Shown: positions 17,687 to 27,251, counted from the first letter of the stretch. The stretch: DNA of 64,000 bases from Corynebacterium ulcerans (GCF_900187135.1 NZ_LT906443.1:2108001-2172000), one strand, 5' to 3'. Notes: generated by a model from the letters alone, not told the origin. Numbers and translations are program-made.

Positions 17687-20600
17687 CTAGCTGGTAAGAA
17701 CGGCTTCTTTAGGGTGAGTATCTTGGATGGTGCTATCAAAAGCGGTGATGCTTTTAGGGTCCTCGACGTAGGAAACAGGGTTTCCTGACCAGACGCTGTC
17801 GTTAGGGATAGCGTCTTGACGCAAGATCAAAGATCCAGGGCCGATAGTCGCCCGATCGCCGATTGATGAGCCCGGAAGAATGAAACTGTTGGGGCCAAGC
17901 GTGGCGCCTGTTCCCATGGTTACTGTTTCCAGAGCCATAACCCGGTCATGGAATAAATGGGTTTGGAGGACAGTGCCTCGGTTGATCGTGGATCTATCTG
18001 ACAGGGTGATCAGATCGAACTCCGGGAGCCACCAGGTCTCGCACCATACGTCACGCCCGATGCGCGTACCCATGAGGCGTAGCCACCAGTTGTAGAGCGG
18101 TGAGCCGAGCGACATTCTGATGAGCGAAGGCACCGCTAGAAGCTCAGCGATATTATCGATGAGCTCGCCGCGCCAAACGAAGGTGGAAAATAGTGTTCGA
18201 TGCCCTGCAGTAAAACGACCTATAAGCAGCCATTTCAACACGATTGGCACGAGGCTGGCGATAATTCCTGCTCCGAGAACGATGGGGAAAGCCCAAAGCA
18301 GAACTGCCTGGATTCCTCCCCATCCACGTCCGCCCGACATGTATGCCAATGTGCCTAGCCAGACGATGAGGAGGTCGAGATAAGCAGCGACGATGACTGG
18401 CAGCAGTCGGAACAACTCGACGAACGCTCGGGCTACTTTGAGACCGGTAGAAGGGTTAAAGGTGCGTGCGACGTCGGCGTCGATATGCGCGCGCGGGATT
18501 TGTCTCGTCGATCTACCAAGCCACGATGTGCCTTTGCCTGGGCGCTCGGGCGTCGAAGAGAGAACCGCAACCAAAGACTCAGCGGGGAGATCGTGGTCAG
18601 GACCGACGATCCCGGAGTTGCCCACGAATGAACCATCACCGAGGACAGTCGTGCCGACGTGGACCCAGCCGTTGTTATAGCGTGCCGATGTACACATGGA
18701 ATGATCTGCAAGGAAGCAACGGTCGCCGATGGCCGTCAAATGCGGAATCGTCTCGACCGTAGAGATCTCAGTGTCCTTGCCAACGCGGGCCCCTAGAAGC
18801 CTAAGGAAAGCAGGGGTGAGCCAACCGGCGTACACGAAATATGTGGAAGTGAGCGTTTTCTGTAGCAGGGTGTGCGTCATCCACAGAGCCCAGCCAGTGC
18901 TGGAGTGAATCGGGAAGTAACCTGGTCGGATCAACAGTGAACACAGGCGAACCAAGATGACGACCAACGCTAGCCAGCAAACGATGGTGAGAATCGCGAA
19001 AAATGGTGTCCATGCCGCCAAGATCAGGAAGACCTCTTGATACTGGAAGTTATTGATTACCGTGGGCAGGACAAGGAAGGTTGCTGGTAGCACTGCCAGA
19101 ACAGGCAGTATGTTCAGCAACGACAATCCGAGGATGTACAGCAGGTGGTGGGAGAAGAATCCCAATCCGGTGACCATGCCGTCGGCGATAGCTTCCTTGG
19201 GAGTTTGGCTCGGCCAACTGGTCCTGCTTGGACCATTGTCGCTTAGCGGATTTCCGCTGTAGCACCGACCTTTGGCAACTGCTCCGGTGACACAGGAACC
19301 AGGAATGATTTCTACGTCGTCGCCAATGGTTGATCCAGGGGAAACGAACGTTCGCATACCAACGCGCACCCGATCACCGACGGTGATAGGCCTGAGATAA
19401 AAGGTGTCGCCGTCGATCCAGTGTCCGTTGATATCGACTTCGTTTTCTAAAACTGAGCCCTCGCCGATTGTTGCTAGCCCAGTGACTGGCGGGAACGTTG
19501 CCAGCGTGGTTCCTTTACCTACTGTGCAGCCAAAGAGTCGGAACAAGAGCGACATTGACGGAGTATCGAGGAGCGGGTCTAGACGCAGATAGGCCAAGAA
19601 GCGCTCGGCCGACCAGATTCGCAGGTGAGTCCAGCCCCCACGTGGGTAGTCGCCAGGTTGGATACGGAAAGTAGCGACGCGAGCCACAATCGCGGCCTGC
19701 AGAATTTTTCCTGGAGTGGAAAAGAGCACGACCATACCGATGAACACCGGCCAGAATGGAACGGTAGGAACCCATGCTGCAGAGAAGAAGAATCCGAGTG
19801 CCCAGACAACAAAAATCGTTCCGACGACATAGCGAGCAACGTTGACAGCGTAGATGCCACAGACGACCAGGAATTGTACGATACCGGACCACCATGGGAT
19901 TTTCTGTGGTAGTGGCCGCTGTTCGGTATCAGTGTGGAGCGTATCTACGTAGTCGGCCATCATCGACAACGTGGGATTGTCGTATAGTGCTCCGATGTCC
20001 AGCGCGGGATGAGATTCCCTCAAAGCGATGGCTAGTTTTGCGATAGCCACGGACGAGCCGCCGAGATCGAAGAAGCTGGAGTTCTCTTCGATCGGAACAG
20101 GTCCAAGCTGGTCTATCCATTTATCGGCAAGCCAACGCAGGTGTTGGGGCAGTGCTTCAACAGAATCACGGGAATCCGGTAGCGGCCAAGGAAGAGCCTT
20201 GCGGTCAACTTTGCCGGAGGTCTTCATAGGGAGCTCATTGACAATGCACAATGTGGGCGCGATTCCACCAGGTAGAACAGTGGACAGATGGGTGCGAGCT
20301 TTGTGCAGATCGATAGTGCCGGGTTTGCCGTTGTCTTCTTCGGGGACAACATAACCGATGATGACGTCGGATCCTGCGGTCGTCGTCTGCTTAGCTGCTG
20401 CTGCAGCAGCTACCCCAGGTACGGAGGCTAGGGCTCGATCGATTTCACCAAGCTCCATGCGACGTCCACCGAATTTGATTTGATCGTCGGCACGGCCTGC
20501 AAAGATGATTCCTTCTTGTTCTGCCACAACAAGGTCACCGGTTCGGTAGGCGCGCTCCCAACCTAGGGACTCCAGAGGAGCGTAGGCTTCGGCATCTTTT

Positions 20601-21691
20601 TCTTGATCGAGGTATCGGCCTAGACCAACACCTGTTACAAGTAGCTCACCAGTTTCTCCCCAACGTACGGGTTCACCGGTCTCAGGATCCACGATGGCTA
20701 ATTGCCAGCCGGGTACTGGTCGGCCGATTCGGACGGGTTCTTTATCCGTCATCGGTTTCATGAGATGACCGGAACAGATGATGGTTGCTTCTGTTGGGCC
20801 ATAGGTGTTCCATAGCTCGCGCCCTGGGGCTGCGAGTCGATTGACAAGCTCTACAGGAAGAGCTTCTCCGCCAAAAATCAATAGGCGTACTGCGGCCAAA
20901 GACTCAGTAGGCCAGAAGGAAGCGAGGGTCGGTACCGTGGAGACAGCAGAGATTTTGTTTCTTGTAATCCATTCACCAAGAGCATCCGCGGAACGAACAA
21001 TATCCCGAGGGGCAGGGACGAGAGCTGCGCCATAACGCCAGGCCAGCCACATTTCTTCACAGGAAGCATCGAAGGCTACGGAGAGGCCTGCCATGACACG
21101 ATCTTGAGGACCAAGCGGGTCATTGACTAGATACATGCGTGCTTCAGCATCGACGAGAGCTGCTGCAGAACGGTGGGACACGGCTACACCCTTGGGCTTA
21201 CCCGTAGATCCGGAAGTGAAGATGATCCATGCATCATCTGCTGTTGTGGGCTCGCAAGGAGTAACCGGAGTGAGATCGTCGCCTCGGAGGTCGAGGGAAA
21301 GCTCTGCACCATAGACTGCGGTGGCATTGGCTTCTTCCCAGACGGTGTTTGCACGAGAGTCCGGGTCGTCCCAGTCAACAGGCACGTAGGCCGCTCCCGC
21401 GCAGATCGTGGCCAGAATTGCTATGTAGAGATCGGTGGTACCTGATGGAACTCGAATGCCAATACGGGCTCCACGCCCAATACCAAGCTGAGCAAGGCGC
21501 TCTACTTGATCGTCGATGCGCTCTGCCAATTGGCTATAAGTCAGAGATTCGTTTGTGCCAATAAGCGCGGTGGCGTTGGGGTAGTGATGTACGGTCTCGC
21601 GGAAAATATCAACGAGTGTGCGTGGGTCGGGGACTGTATCGACGCCGTAAATTGCACAGGTACGGTCGTCGGACGGGAATGGATTTCCCAC
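17687..21691 (-). CDS. Pls/PosA-family non-ribosomal peptide synthetase (A-T plus membrane hexapeptide modules)
   Basis: I use the GTG at 21691 (1334 aa), since AAAGGA lies about 9 bases before it; a TTG 39 bases upstream is the outer limit. An adenylation domain fills about residues 20-490: IFTSGSTGKPKGVAVS (A3), NTYGPTEATI (A5), YRTGDLV (A7), GGRRMELGEI (A8), TSGKVDRKALP (A10). A carrier domain follows with FFDLGGSSVA (phosphopantetheine Ser about 543). After it come three repeats of transmembrane helices plus left-handed beta-helix hexapeptide stretches (about 750-810, 985-1060 and 1225-1300). This is the layout of epsilon-poly-lysine synthetase relatives. No condensation or thioesterase domain is seen. 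The amino-acid substrate cannot be stated. First gene of the operon with the acyltransferase-like protein and lipoprotein. Confidence 0.9.
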   Translation of the reverse strand: MGNPFPSDDRTCAIYGVDTVPDPRTLVDIFRETVHHYPNATALIGTNESLTYSQLAERIDDQVERLAQLGIGRGARIGIRVPSGTTDLYIAILATICAGAAYVPVDWDDPDSRANTVWEEANATAVYGAELSLDLRGDDLTPVTPCEPTTADDAWIIFTSGSTGKPKGVAVSHRSAAALVDAEARMYLVNDPLGPQDRVMAGLSVAFDASCEEMWLAWRYGAALVPAPRDIVRSADALGEWITRNKISAVSTVPTLASFWPTESLAAVRLLIFGGEALPVELVNRLAAPGRELWNTYGPTEATIICSGHLMKPMTDKEPVRIGRPVPGWQLAIVDPETGEPVRWGETGELLVTGVGLGRYLDQEKDAEAYAPLESLGWERAYRTGDLVVAEQEGIIFAGRADDQIKFGGRRMELGEIDRALASVPGVAAAAAAKQTTTAGSDVIIGYVVPEEDNGKPGTIDLHKARTHLSTVLPGGIAPTLCIVNELPMKTSGKVDRKALPWPLPDSRDSVEALPQHLRWLADKWIDQLGPVPIEENSSFFDLGGSSVAIAKLAIALRESHPALDIGALYDNPTLSMMADYVDTLHTDTEQRPLPQKIPWWSGIVQFLVVCGIYAVNVARYVVGTIFVVWALGFFFSAAWVPTVPFWPVFIGMVVLFSTPGKILQAAIVARVATFRIQPGDYPRGGWTHLRIWSAERFLAYLRLDPLLDTPSMSLLFRLFGCTVGKGTTLATFPPVTGLATIGEGSVLENEVDINGHWIDGDTFYLRPITVGDRVRVGMRTFVSPGSTIGDDVEIIPGSCVTGAVAKGRCYSGNPLSDNGPSRTSWPSQTPKEAIADGMVTGLGFFSHHLLYILGLSLLNILPVLAVLPATFLVLPTVINNFQYQEVFLILAAWTPFFAILTIVCWLALVVILVRLCSLLIRPGYFPIHSSTGWALWMTHTLLQKTLTSTYFVYAGWLTPAFLRLLGARVGKDTEISTVETIPHLTAIGDRCFLADHSMCTSARYNNGWVHVGTTVLGDGSFVGNSGIVGPDHDLPAESLVAVLSSTPERPGKGTSWLGRSTRQIPRAHIDADVARTFNPSTGLKVARAFVELFRLLPVIVAAYLDLLIVWLGTLAYMSGGRGWGGIQAVLLWAFPIVLGAGIIASLVPIVLKWLLIGRFTAGHRTLFSTFVWRGELIDNIAELLAVPSLIRMSLGSPLYNWWLRLMGTRIGRDVWCETWWLPEFDLITLSDRSTINRGTVLQTHLFHDRVMALETVTMGTGATLGPNSFILPGSSIGDRATIGPGSLILRQDAIPNDSVWSGNPVSYVEDPKSITAFDSTIQDTHPKEAVLTS

Positions 21692-22477
21692 CGAAAGAGT
21701 TCCTTTCAATTGGGTTGGGTTTGCCTCCAAAATCGCTATTGGAGACCCTGATGTCAGTGGGCTGTCGCCTCAGATGTAATCTGTATGCCTTGTATGCTCA
21801 GTGTTGCTGAATAAGAAGATAAGAACAACGGGATCTCAATCTAATAACATCTTCAGTTTGTGTGCAAATTGATGAAAAATTGGTATTTACACTAGTTGTG
21901 ATAGTTATTTTCTTAAATTTGCTGGTCATGGAAACTTTTTCACTGGAACCCTGAGCGGACTTTGTAAAAAGTCCAAATGTGAGTTTGGACGCATTCGCGG
22001 GGGTAAATATGGGGATAGGGTGCAATTTGACAAGGGGGAGGTAATCAATCTTTTGGATAACCCTGCATTTTTATTTGAAGGAAACTATCGGGGGCGAATT
22101 TCGGAATTTTTAGCAGGACTATCTGCGAACATCTTTTTGTATTGATCCGTTTTTCCTGATTACGTGACAAATGTTTTGGATAGCTTTGCGATGCAAAGGT
22201 TCCTGTTTGTAAAAAGCTGCTGGGGTAAATAAGGGGCTGTATTTGGTCCTATTGGGGAATCTGGCCGGGGTATATGTGGGAAATTGGCGTTTTTGACCTA
22301 AGGGTTATTGTCGGACGCTAATTAATTGGGTTTTCTTAATTAATTGATCCAAATGCTGAATTTTGAATATGCTGACACAGGCGGGTTAAAGTTACTTATT
22401 TGTTATTTCGGAAAATAAATTGATGAAAATCTCAGTTTATTGTCGATGTCCTGGCTTTAATGGAATTGGGAATAAAA
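21692..22477. other. AT-rich divergent intergenic region
   Basis: About 790 bases with no supported gene; several short open frames lack ribosome binding sites and family signals. It is visibly richer in A+T than the flanking genes. TAATTAATTG occurs twice (22319-22328 and 22337-22346), each copy containing the palindrome TTAATTAA. The region must contain promoters for the Pls/PosA operon (minus) and the adhesin gene (plus), and it leaves an unusually long leader for one or both. Confidence 0.6.
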
Positions 22478-25400
22478 ATGTATAGGGAAGCCTCGCGTAA
22501 CTGGCGAGTACTTGTGAATCGTTTAATAAAAGCTGTACATATATCGCAAGGGATATGTGTAGCTGCCATTGTTGCTCTGGTGTTTTCTGTTTTAAGCGTT
22601 GCGGCTGGAACACCAACTGCCCATGCCCAAAATAGGGAATGTGCAGGGACGTGGGACAACCTCAAGTGGGAGGAGGGGAGTGGGGTAAAAAATGGTAGTT
22701 ATACGAACGTAAGCCAGTTTGCTGTTGCAAGCTTTGATTGGTCGGTTCCTGATACTGCGAAAGCAGGAGAAACCTTTACGTTGAAATTGCCAGATCAGCT
22801 AAAGCCTGCGTCGGGTATTTCAACTTCCTTTGAGCTGAAAGATGCAAGCGGCATAAAAGTTGCCGATGCCGCTTGGGAAGGCAAGACTCTTAGGATCACT
22901 CTTGCTGATTATGCGAATTCTCGTTTCAATGTGAAAGGCCAAGCCCGTGTATCGCTTGAATGGGATCGAAGTGGTATCGATACAAACCGCGGATATGACA
23001 GCAAAACTGATGGATCACTGAACTTTACTGGTTGTGGTAACGGTGGCCTTGAAGGCGTCTACCCTAAAGATGGTCCTTCTGGCGATACACATGAAAATGC
23101 CAAAAGAGGGCAATATGATGGCGAATATGTAGTGGAAGGAACTTCTTACTACCTTACTCGTTGGACGGTTTACGTTGATGGCAGGACTAAAGGAACCGAT
23201 GGAATTAATGATTTCACGGTTACAGACACTGCCCCTGATGGGCACAAATTTGTTTGTGATTCCAAATACAACAGGGGATTGATACCTACTGAAGTAGGGA
23301 CTTTTTATCAAAGTGCTTACCAAAGGGACCGAATCATTGATGCTGATGAGAGAAATCAGGGTGGGTATTACGCAGGCGTAACCGCGAACGGAATGCTTCA
23401 CACAGGTTATGGGTTTGAGCTGAACTGTTCAGCGAATCAACTCACAGTCCGCTTTCCGTATGGAGTATCACAAAATTCTGGCCCACTCGTTAATTTCTAT
23501 ACTTACACCACCGAGCGGCCACAGCCTTTCTCTACTCAGAAGAACACGGCTTATATCAGCGATAAACAGGTAGAAGGTTTCACCTATATTCCGGGTGCAG
23601 ACGGGTCGGGGTCTGGCAATACTGGCGGCTTCTCGATTAAGAAAGTTGTTATGGGTGGTGCTGGAGCTCAGATCCCAGCGTCATTCAAATTTAATTACAA
23701 GTGCGTGCGCGAGTCGACGACACTCGAGAACACCATTGAGGTTTCTCCGAATAACGGTTTTGTCCACGTCAAAGACATTGAAAAGGGCATGCGTTGTGAG
23801 ATTACGGAAGTTTCCCAAGAAACCACAGCACCGAAGCCACGTTTAACATGGGAAATAGATGGTAAACCTGCGGACAAGGCTGAATTTGAAGCGCGCTCTC
23901 CGGAAGAGAAATCCATCGACCTCATCGCAATTAACACGTACGACTCCACGCCTAAAACTGGAACATTCACTATTACTAAGAAAGTTTCCGGCTGGGATGA
24001 GGAAAAAGCGAAAGGCAAAGAGTTCACCTTTAGCTACCAATGTGAAGCTGCTGGGCATGCCGAAGTTAAGGGAGAAATCCAGGTAAAGGGCAATGCGCAG
24101 AAGACACCCGTCTCGCAGCAGATTCCTGTTGGTGCAAAGTGCAAAGTCACTGAAAAAACTGACAGCGCGCAGATCGAGGGATACTCGTTAAAGACGACGG
24201 TCACTCCGGAAGAAGTGACTATCACAGACACAGAAGGCGATAACGCGGTTGGCTTTGAAGCTGTTAACCAGTACGAAAAGACTGCAGGAACTTTCCGGAT
24301 TGAGAAGCAGCTGGTGGGTGCGGAGGACGTCGTTAAGCAGCTAGAAGACCGCGAATTTACCTTCAAATACACGTGCGGCAACGATGCTGAAGCTACAGCA
24401 AAAGTTTCTAAGAATAAGCCGTTTGAATCGAGCAAGCAGTATCCCCTAGGAACCGAATGCACGGTGAAGGAAGAGACCGCGGGTACTGAGGTTAAGGACC
24501 AAAAGTGGTCTCATACGCTTACTCCTGCTGATGGAAAGATCAAGATCAGTGCAGAAAACACTGCAAAGGTAGTGGCCTCGAATACGTACACGCCGGTTCC
24601 TAAGGGGCGGTTTACCGTGAATAAGAAGATCGAGGGATCGGCTGCTTTGCTTGCAGATGAGTCTGTGCAGAATCGTAAATTCAAGGGTCAGTATCGCTGC
24701 GGTACTCAAGACTGGACTCAGTTCGAGTTTTCTGTGAAGGAACCTTTCGTTTCTCCTGAATACCCAGAAGAAACTTCATGTCACATAGAAGAACACACCA
24801 ACAGTACGGAAATTCCTGGTTTCACGTGGTCAGGGGCAAACGACAACAAGGAAGAGTTGTCGATCCTGCGTGACAACAATGCAAACATTCAGGTTGAACT
24901 GATCAATAAGTACACCCAGAAAGTCGGTGGTTTTAAGCTCACCAAGTTTGTTGATGGCCCTGCGGCTTCGTTGGCAAAAGACATTGAGTACAAGTTCGAT
25001 TATGTCTGCGGCGAGAAAACAGGCTCGCTCAAAGTCAAGGAAGGTCAGACCGTCGATGGTCCCACAGATATTCCTATCAATACGAACTGCACTATTACGG
25101 AATCCGAGGTTGATGTCCCAGCCGGTGTGACGTGGCTAGGTACACTCCCCAACGGTGGAAAGTTCACCATTAAAGAAGGCGAAACCGTTGATATTCATGC
25201 CAAGAATACTTTTGAGCATTCCAAGGGTGGGTTCTCGATTCTCAAGACCGTAGGCGGAGACGCTTCAGATCTCGATGCATTGAAGTCAAAGCAGTATGAG
25301 TTTACCTATGTCTGTGAGCAACCAAATGGTCAGCCAGTTAAAGGCAGTATCAGTACAACTCCTGGAAAGAGCGTTACGGTTAAAGACATACTTGTTGGTT

Positions 25401-26491
25401 CTGAGTGCAAGGTAACGGAGACTCAGTCTGATTATCCGAACGTTGACTGGTTGGTTGAGTTTTCAGGTGAAGGCGTGGAAGTCGAGGGAAACAAGGCAAC
25501 GTTTAGGATTGCGGATCACAATAAGCCTTCAGTCAATCTGAAAGCAAAGAACACTTTCACTCAATATAAGGGCGGGTTCTCTCTTGAGAAGACTGTCGCG
25601 GCTGAAGACGGGATCAAGACCCCTCAGAAGTTTGACTTCACATGGACATGTGGCAACGTGAACGGTGAGGTGAAAGTACCAGTTGAAAACGGCAAGGGGT
25701 CCGTGGACGTCTCTGAAGAGATCCCTGTTGGTACTTCTTGCGTGGTGGTTGAAAAAGACGCCAAGGTTGCTGGAACGGAACTAGTGACAGAGTGGAAAAA
25801 TCAAAGATTCACCATTGGAAAGAAATCGGAAATTGTTCGGGTTTCCGCGAAGAACACCTATACGCATGAGACTGGCGGATTCCTCATCGAGAAACAAATT
25901 ATCGGTGGTGCTAGGGATAAGGCAGCAGATAAGACGTTTACATTCGATTATGTTTGCACCAAGGATGGTAAAGAAGTAAGAAAAGCGTCCACGCAAATTA
26001 GGGGCGAAGGGCGCTCCGAGCTTATCGACGCCCTACCTGTTGGCACCGAATGCCACATAGAGGAGCACGACGCCAAGATCAGTGGAACGCAGTGGAAACA
26101 CACCATCTCTGATCACGGGAAGTTCAAGATTTCTAGCGCACACGTGACCTACAAGGCAACGGTGGTCAATGGATATGAATCGCTCAATTTCCTTCCGATC
26201 CTCCCGCTGATACCGCTCATCCCGTTGATACCTTTTATTGTTGGACCATCGTCACAACCACCGGTGATTACACCTGTAGCGCCGATGGAAAAGAACCCGA
26301 CAGCGGAGAAACCTCGTGAGGTAAAGACCGCTTCCAAGCGTGATAAGCCTTCATTGGCAAAGACTGGTGCTAATACACTAGGAATTGCTTTGGCTGCGTT
26401 CTTGCTAGTGGGAATGGGGATGTTGTTGGTACGCCGCAATCGGCGAAACACAATAGCCACAAAAGAATCAACCCAGGAAATTAGAGACTAA
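22478..26491 (+). CDS. Large cell-wall-anchored adhesin with eight DUF5979 (CnaB-like) repeats and LAKTG signal
   Basis: The ATG at 22478 (MYREASRNWR, 1337 aa) has GGGA 8 bases upstream; an ATG 18 bases earlier is possible. Signal peptide at about residues 1-49, with AHAQ as the cleavage area. The N-terminal adhesive region (50-375) resembles MSCRAMM-type Ig-like N2/N3 domains. Eight repeats of about 100-115 aa start near residues 382, 494, 604, 710, 817, 917, 1032 and 1133 with GGF/GTF-x-I-x-K. Most have a Cys pair (F-x-Y-x-C and G-x-x-C), a downstream Glu and a closing N-x-Y/F. A hydrophobic PLIPLIPLIP stretch (about 1240-1250) precedes the sorting signal LAKTG (about 1293), a membrane helix and RRNRR. 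It is likely attached by a sortase that accepts LAxTG. Binding target unknown. A strong terminator follows. Confidence 0.9.
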   Translation: MYREASRNWRVLVNRLIKAVHISQGICVAAIVALVFSVLSVAAGTPTAHAQNRECAGTWDNLKWEEGSGVKNGSYTNVSQFAVASFDWSVPDTAKAGETFTLKLPDQLKPASGISTSFELKDASGIKVADAAWEGKTLRITLADYANSRFNVKGQARVSLEWDRSGIDTNRGYDSKTDGSLNFTGCGNGGLEGVYPKDGPSGDTHENAKRGQYDGEYVVEGTSYYLTRWTVYVDGRTKGTDGINDFTVTDTAPDGHKFVCDSKYNRGLIPTEVGTFYQSAYQRDRIIDADERNQGGYYAGVTANGMLHTGYGFELNCSANQLTVRFPYGVSQNSGPLVNFYTYTTERPQPFSTQKNTAYISDKQVEGFTYIPGADGSGSGNTGGFSIKKVVMGGAGAQIPASFKFNYKCVRESTTLENTIEVSPNNGFVHVKDIEKGMRCEITEVSQETTAPKPRLTWEIDGKPADKAEFEARSPEEKSIDLIAINTYDSTPKTGTFTITKKVSGWDEEKAKGKEFTFSYQCEAAGHAEVKGEIQVKGNAQKTPVSQQIPVGAKCKVTEKTDSAQIEGYSLKTTVTPEEVTITDTEGDNAVGFEAVNQYEKTAGTFRIEKQLVGAEDVVKQLEDREFTFKYTCGNDAEATAKVSKNKPFESSKQYPLGTECTVKEETAGTEVKDQKWSHTLTPADGKIKISAENTAKVVASNTYTPVPKGRFTVNKKIEGSAALLADESVQNRKFKGQYRCGTQDWTQFEFSVKEPFVSPEYPEETSCHIEEHTNSTEIPGFTWSGANDNKEELSILRDNNANIQVELINKYTQKVGGFKLTKFVDGPAASLAKDIEYKFDYVCGEKTGSLKVKEGQTVDGPTDIPINTNCTITESEVDVPAGVTWLGTLPNGGKFTIKEGETVDIHAKNTFEHSKGGFSILKTVGGDASDLDALKSKQYEFTYVCEQPNGQPVKGSISTTPGKSVTVKDILVGSECKVTETQSDYPNVDWLVEFSGEGVEVEGNKATFRIADHNKPSVNLKAKNTFTQYKGGFSLEKTVAAEDGIKTPQKFDFTWTCGNVNGEVKVPVENGKGSVDVSEEIPVGTSCVVVEKDAKVAGTELVTEWKNQRFTIGKKSEIVRVSAKNTYTHETGGFLIEKQIIGGARDKAADKTFTFDYVCTKDGKEVRKASTQIRGEGRSELIDALPVGTECHIEEHDAKISGTQWKHTISDHGKFKISSAHVTYKATVVNGYESLNFLPILPLIPLIPLIPFIVGPSSQPPVITPVAPMEKNPTAEKPREVKTASKRDKPSLAKTGANTLGIALAAFLLVGMGMLLVRRNRRNTIATKESTQEIRD

Positions 26492-26508
26492 TAGTTTTCT
26501 ATAATTCG

Positions 26509-26556
26509 AAATAACTGGAGTATGTCGCGTATAAAGACGTACTCCAGTTATTTTTT
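26509..26556 (+). terminator. Terminator of adhesin gene
   Basis: Long inverted repeat with arms AATAACTGGAGTA and TACTCCAGTTATT, followed by TTTTT. It starts 18 bases after the stop codon. Confidence 0.93.
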
Positions 26557-26945
26557 GTCACGAATATCACACGGATAAATAAGGCCGAAATCTTAGTGCT
26601 AGCGGGAGAATCTAGCGCCCAAAAAGAGATTTTTTAATGAGAAAAAGATAAAAATGGGACACTGTGTTATTTCACACTAATGAAAGAATGTGTCCTTTGT
26701 GTACGTCTATGCGGGTGGGGAAATTTCAAAGATTTCTACACTTACCTGCGTAAATAAAGTTTCTCCCAGGGTTTGGCAACCTCGCAGTTCCGTTTCTTTT
26801 TAAAAAAAAGTGACAAAAACCTCAGTTTACTAATCGGAATTTATTAGGATAGTTTTAGTTTTTGTGAAAAAAGTGTAAGTTTCTAAGTGCACTGATCGGA
26901 TGCATTTCATTTTAATTTCCACTTCTATCTAGGGAGAGTTTTATC
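26557..26945. other. AT-rich intergenic region before a small secreted protein gene
   Basis: About 390 bases with low GC and long A and T runs. No gene is supported. It probably holds the promoter and a long leader for the gene at 26946; no hexamers are distinct enough to call. Confidence 0.5.
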
Positions 26946-27251
26946 TTGAAGATTCGTAAGATCACCCTTACCATTGCGGGCGCAACTCTGCTGGTGGGTT
27001 CTGCAGCAGCGATCACTTCGGCGCAGGCAAGTACTCATTCGCCAGAGCGGCACCCTCACGAGTGGTGCCATAAGACCTTCGGTGATGATCAGCATGACCT
27101 TTGTAACTACTACAACTGGGCTAAGGACGCTGCTCATGAGCTGCGTTCAAATGGGGAGATTGAGGATGCCGACGCTTATGAGAGTCAGGCAGCCAAGGCG
27201 CTTAGCCGTCTTTATGCAGAGCAGAAAGCAGAGCAGAAGCAAGGCATTTAG
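26946..27251 (+). CDS. Small secreted hypothetical protein
   Basis: The start is TTG at 26946, decided by a strong AGGGAGAG site about 8 bases upstream. The 101-aa precursor has a positively charged n-region (MKIRKIT), a hydrophobic core (about 8-22) and likely cleavage near ITSAQA-S. The mature part of about 73 aa contains two cysteines in CHKTFGDDQHDLC, suitable for one disulfide, then an amphipathic Ala/Glu/Lys-rich helix. I recognise no family. It follows the large adhesin gene, from which it is separated by a terminator and an AT-rich gap, so it is probably transcribed alone. Confidence 0.78.
   Translation: MKIRKITLTIAGATLLVGSAAAITSAQASTHSPERHPHEWCHKTFGDDQHDLCNYYNWAKDAAHELRSNGEIEDADAYESQAAKALSRLYAEQKAEQKQGI

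Noticed and set aside
17880..21800. Numerous plus-strand open frames opposite the Pls/PosA gene
   Set aside because: They mirror the codon pattern of the real minus-strand gene, whose domains are clear.
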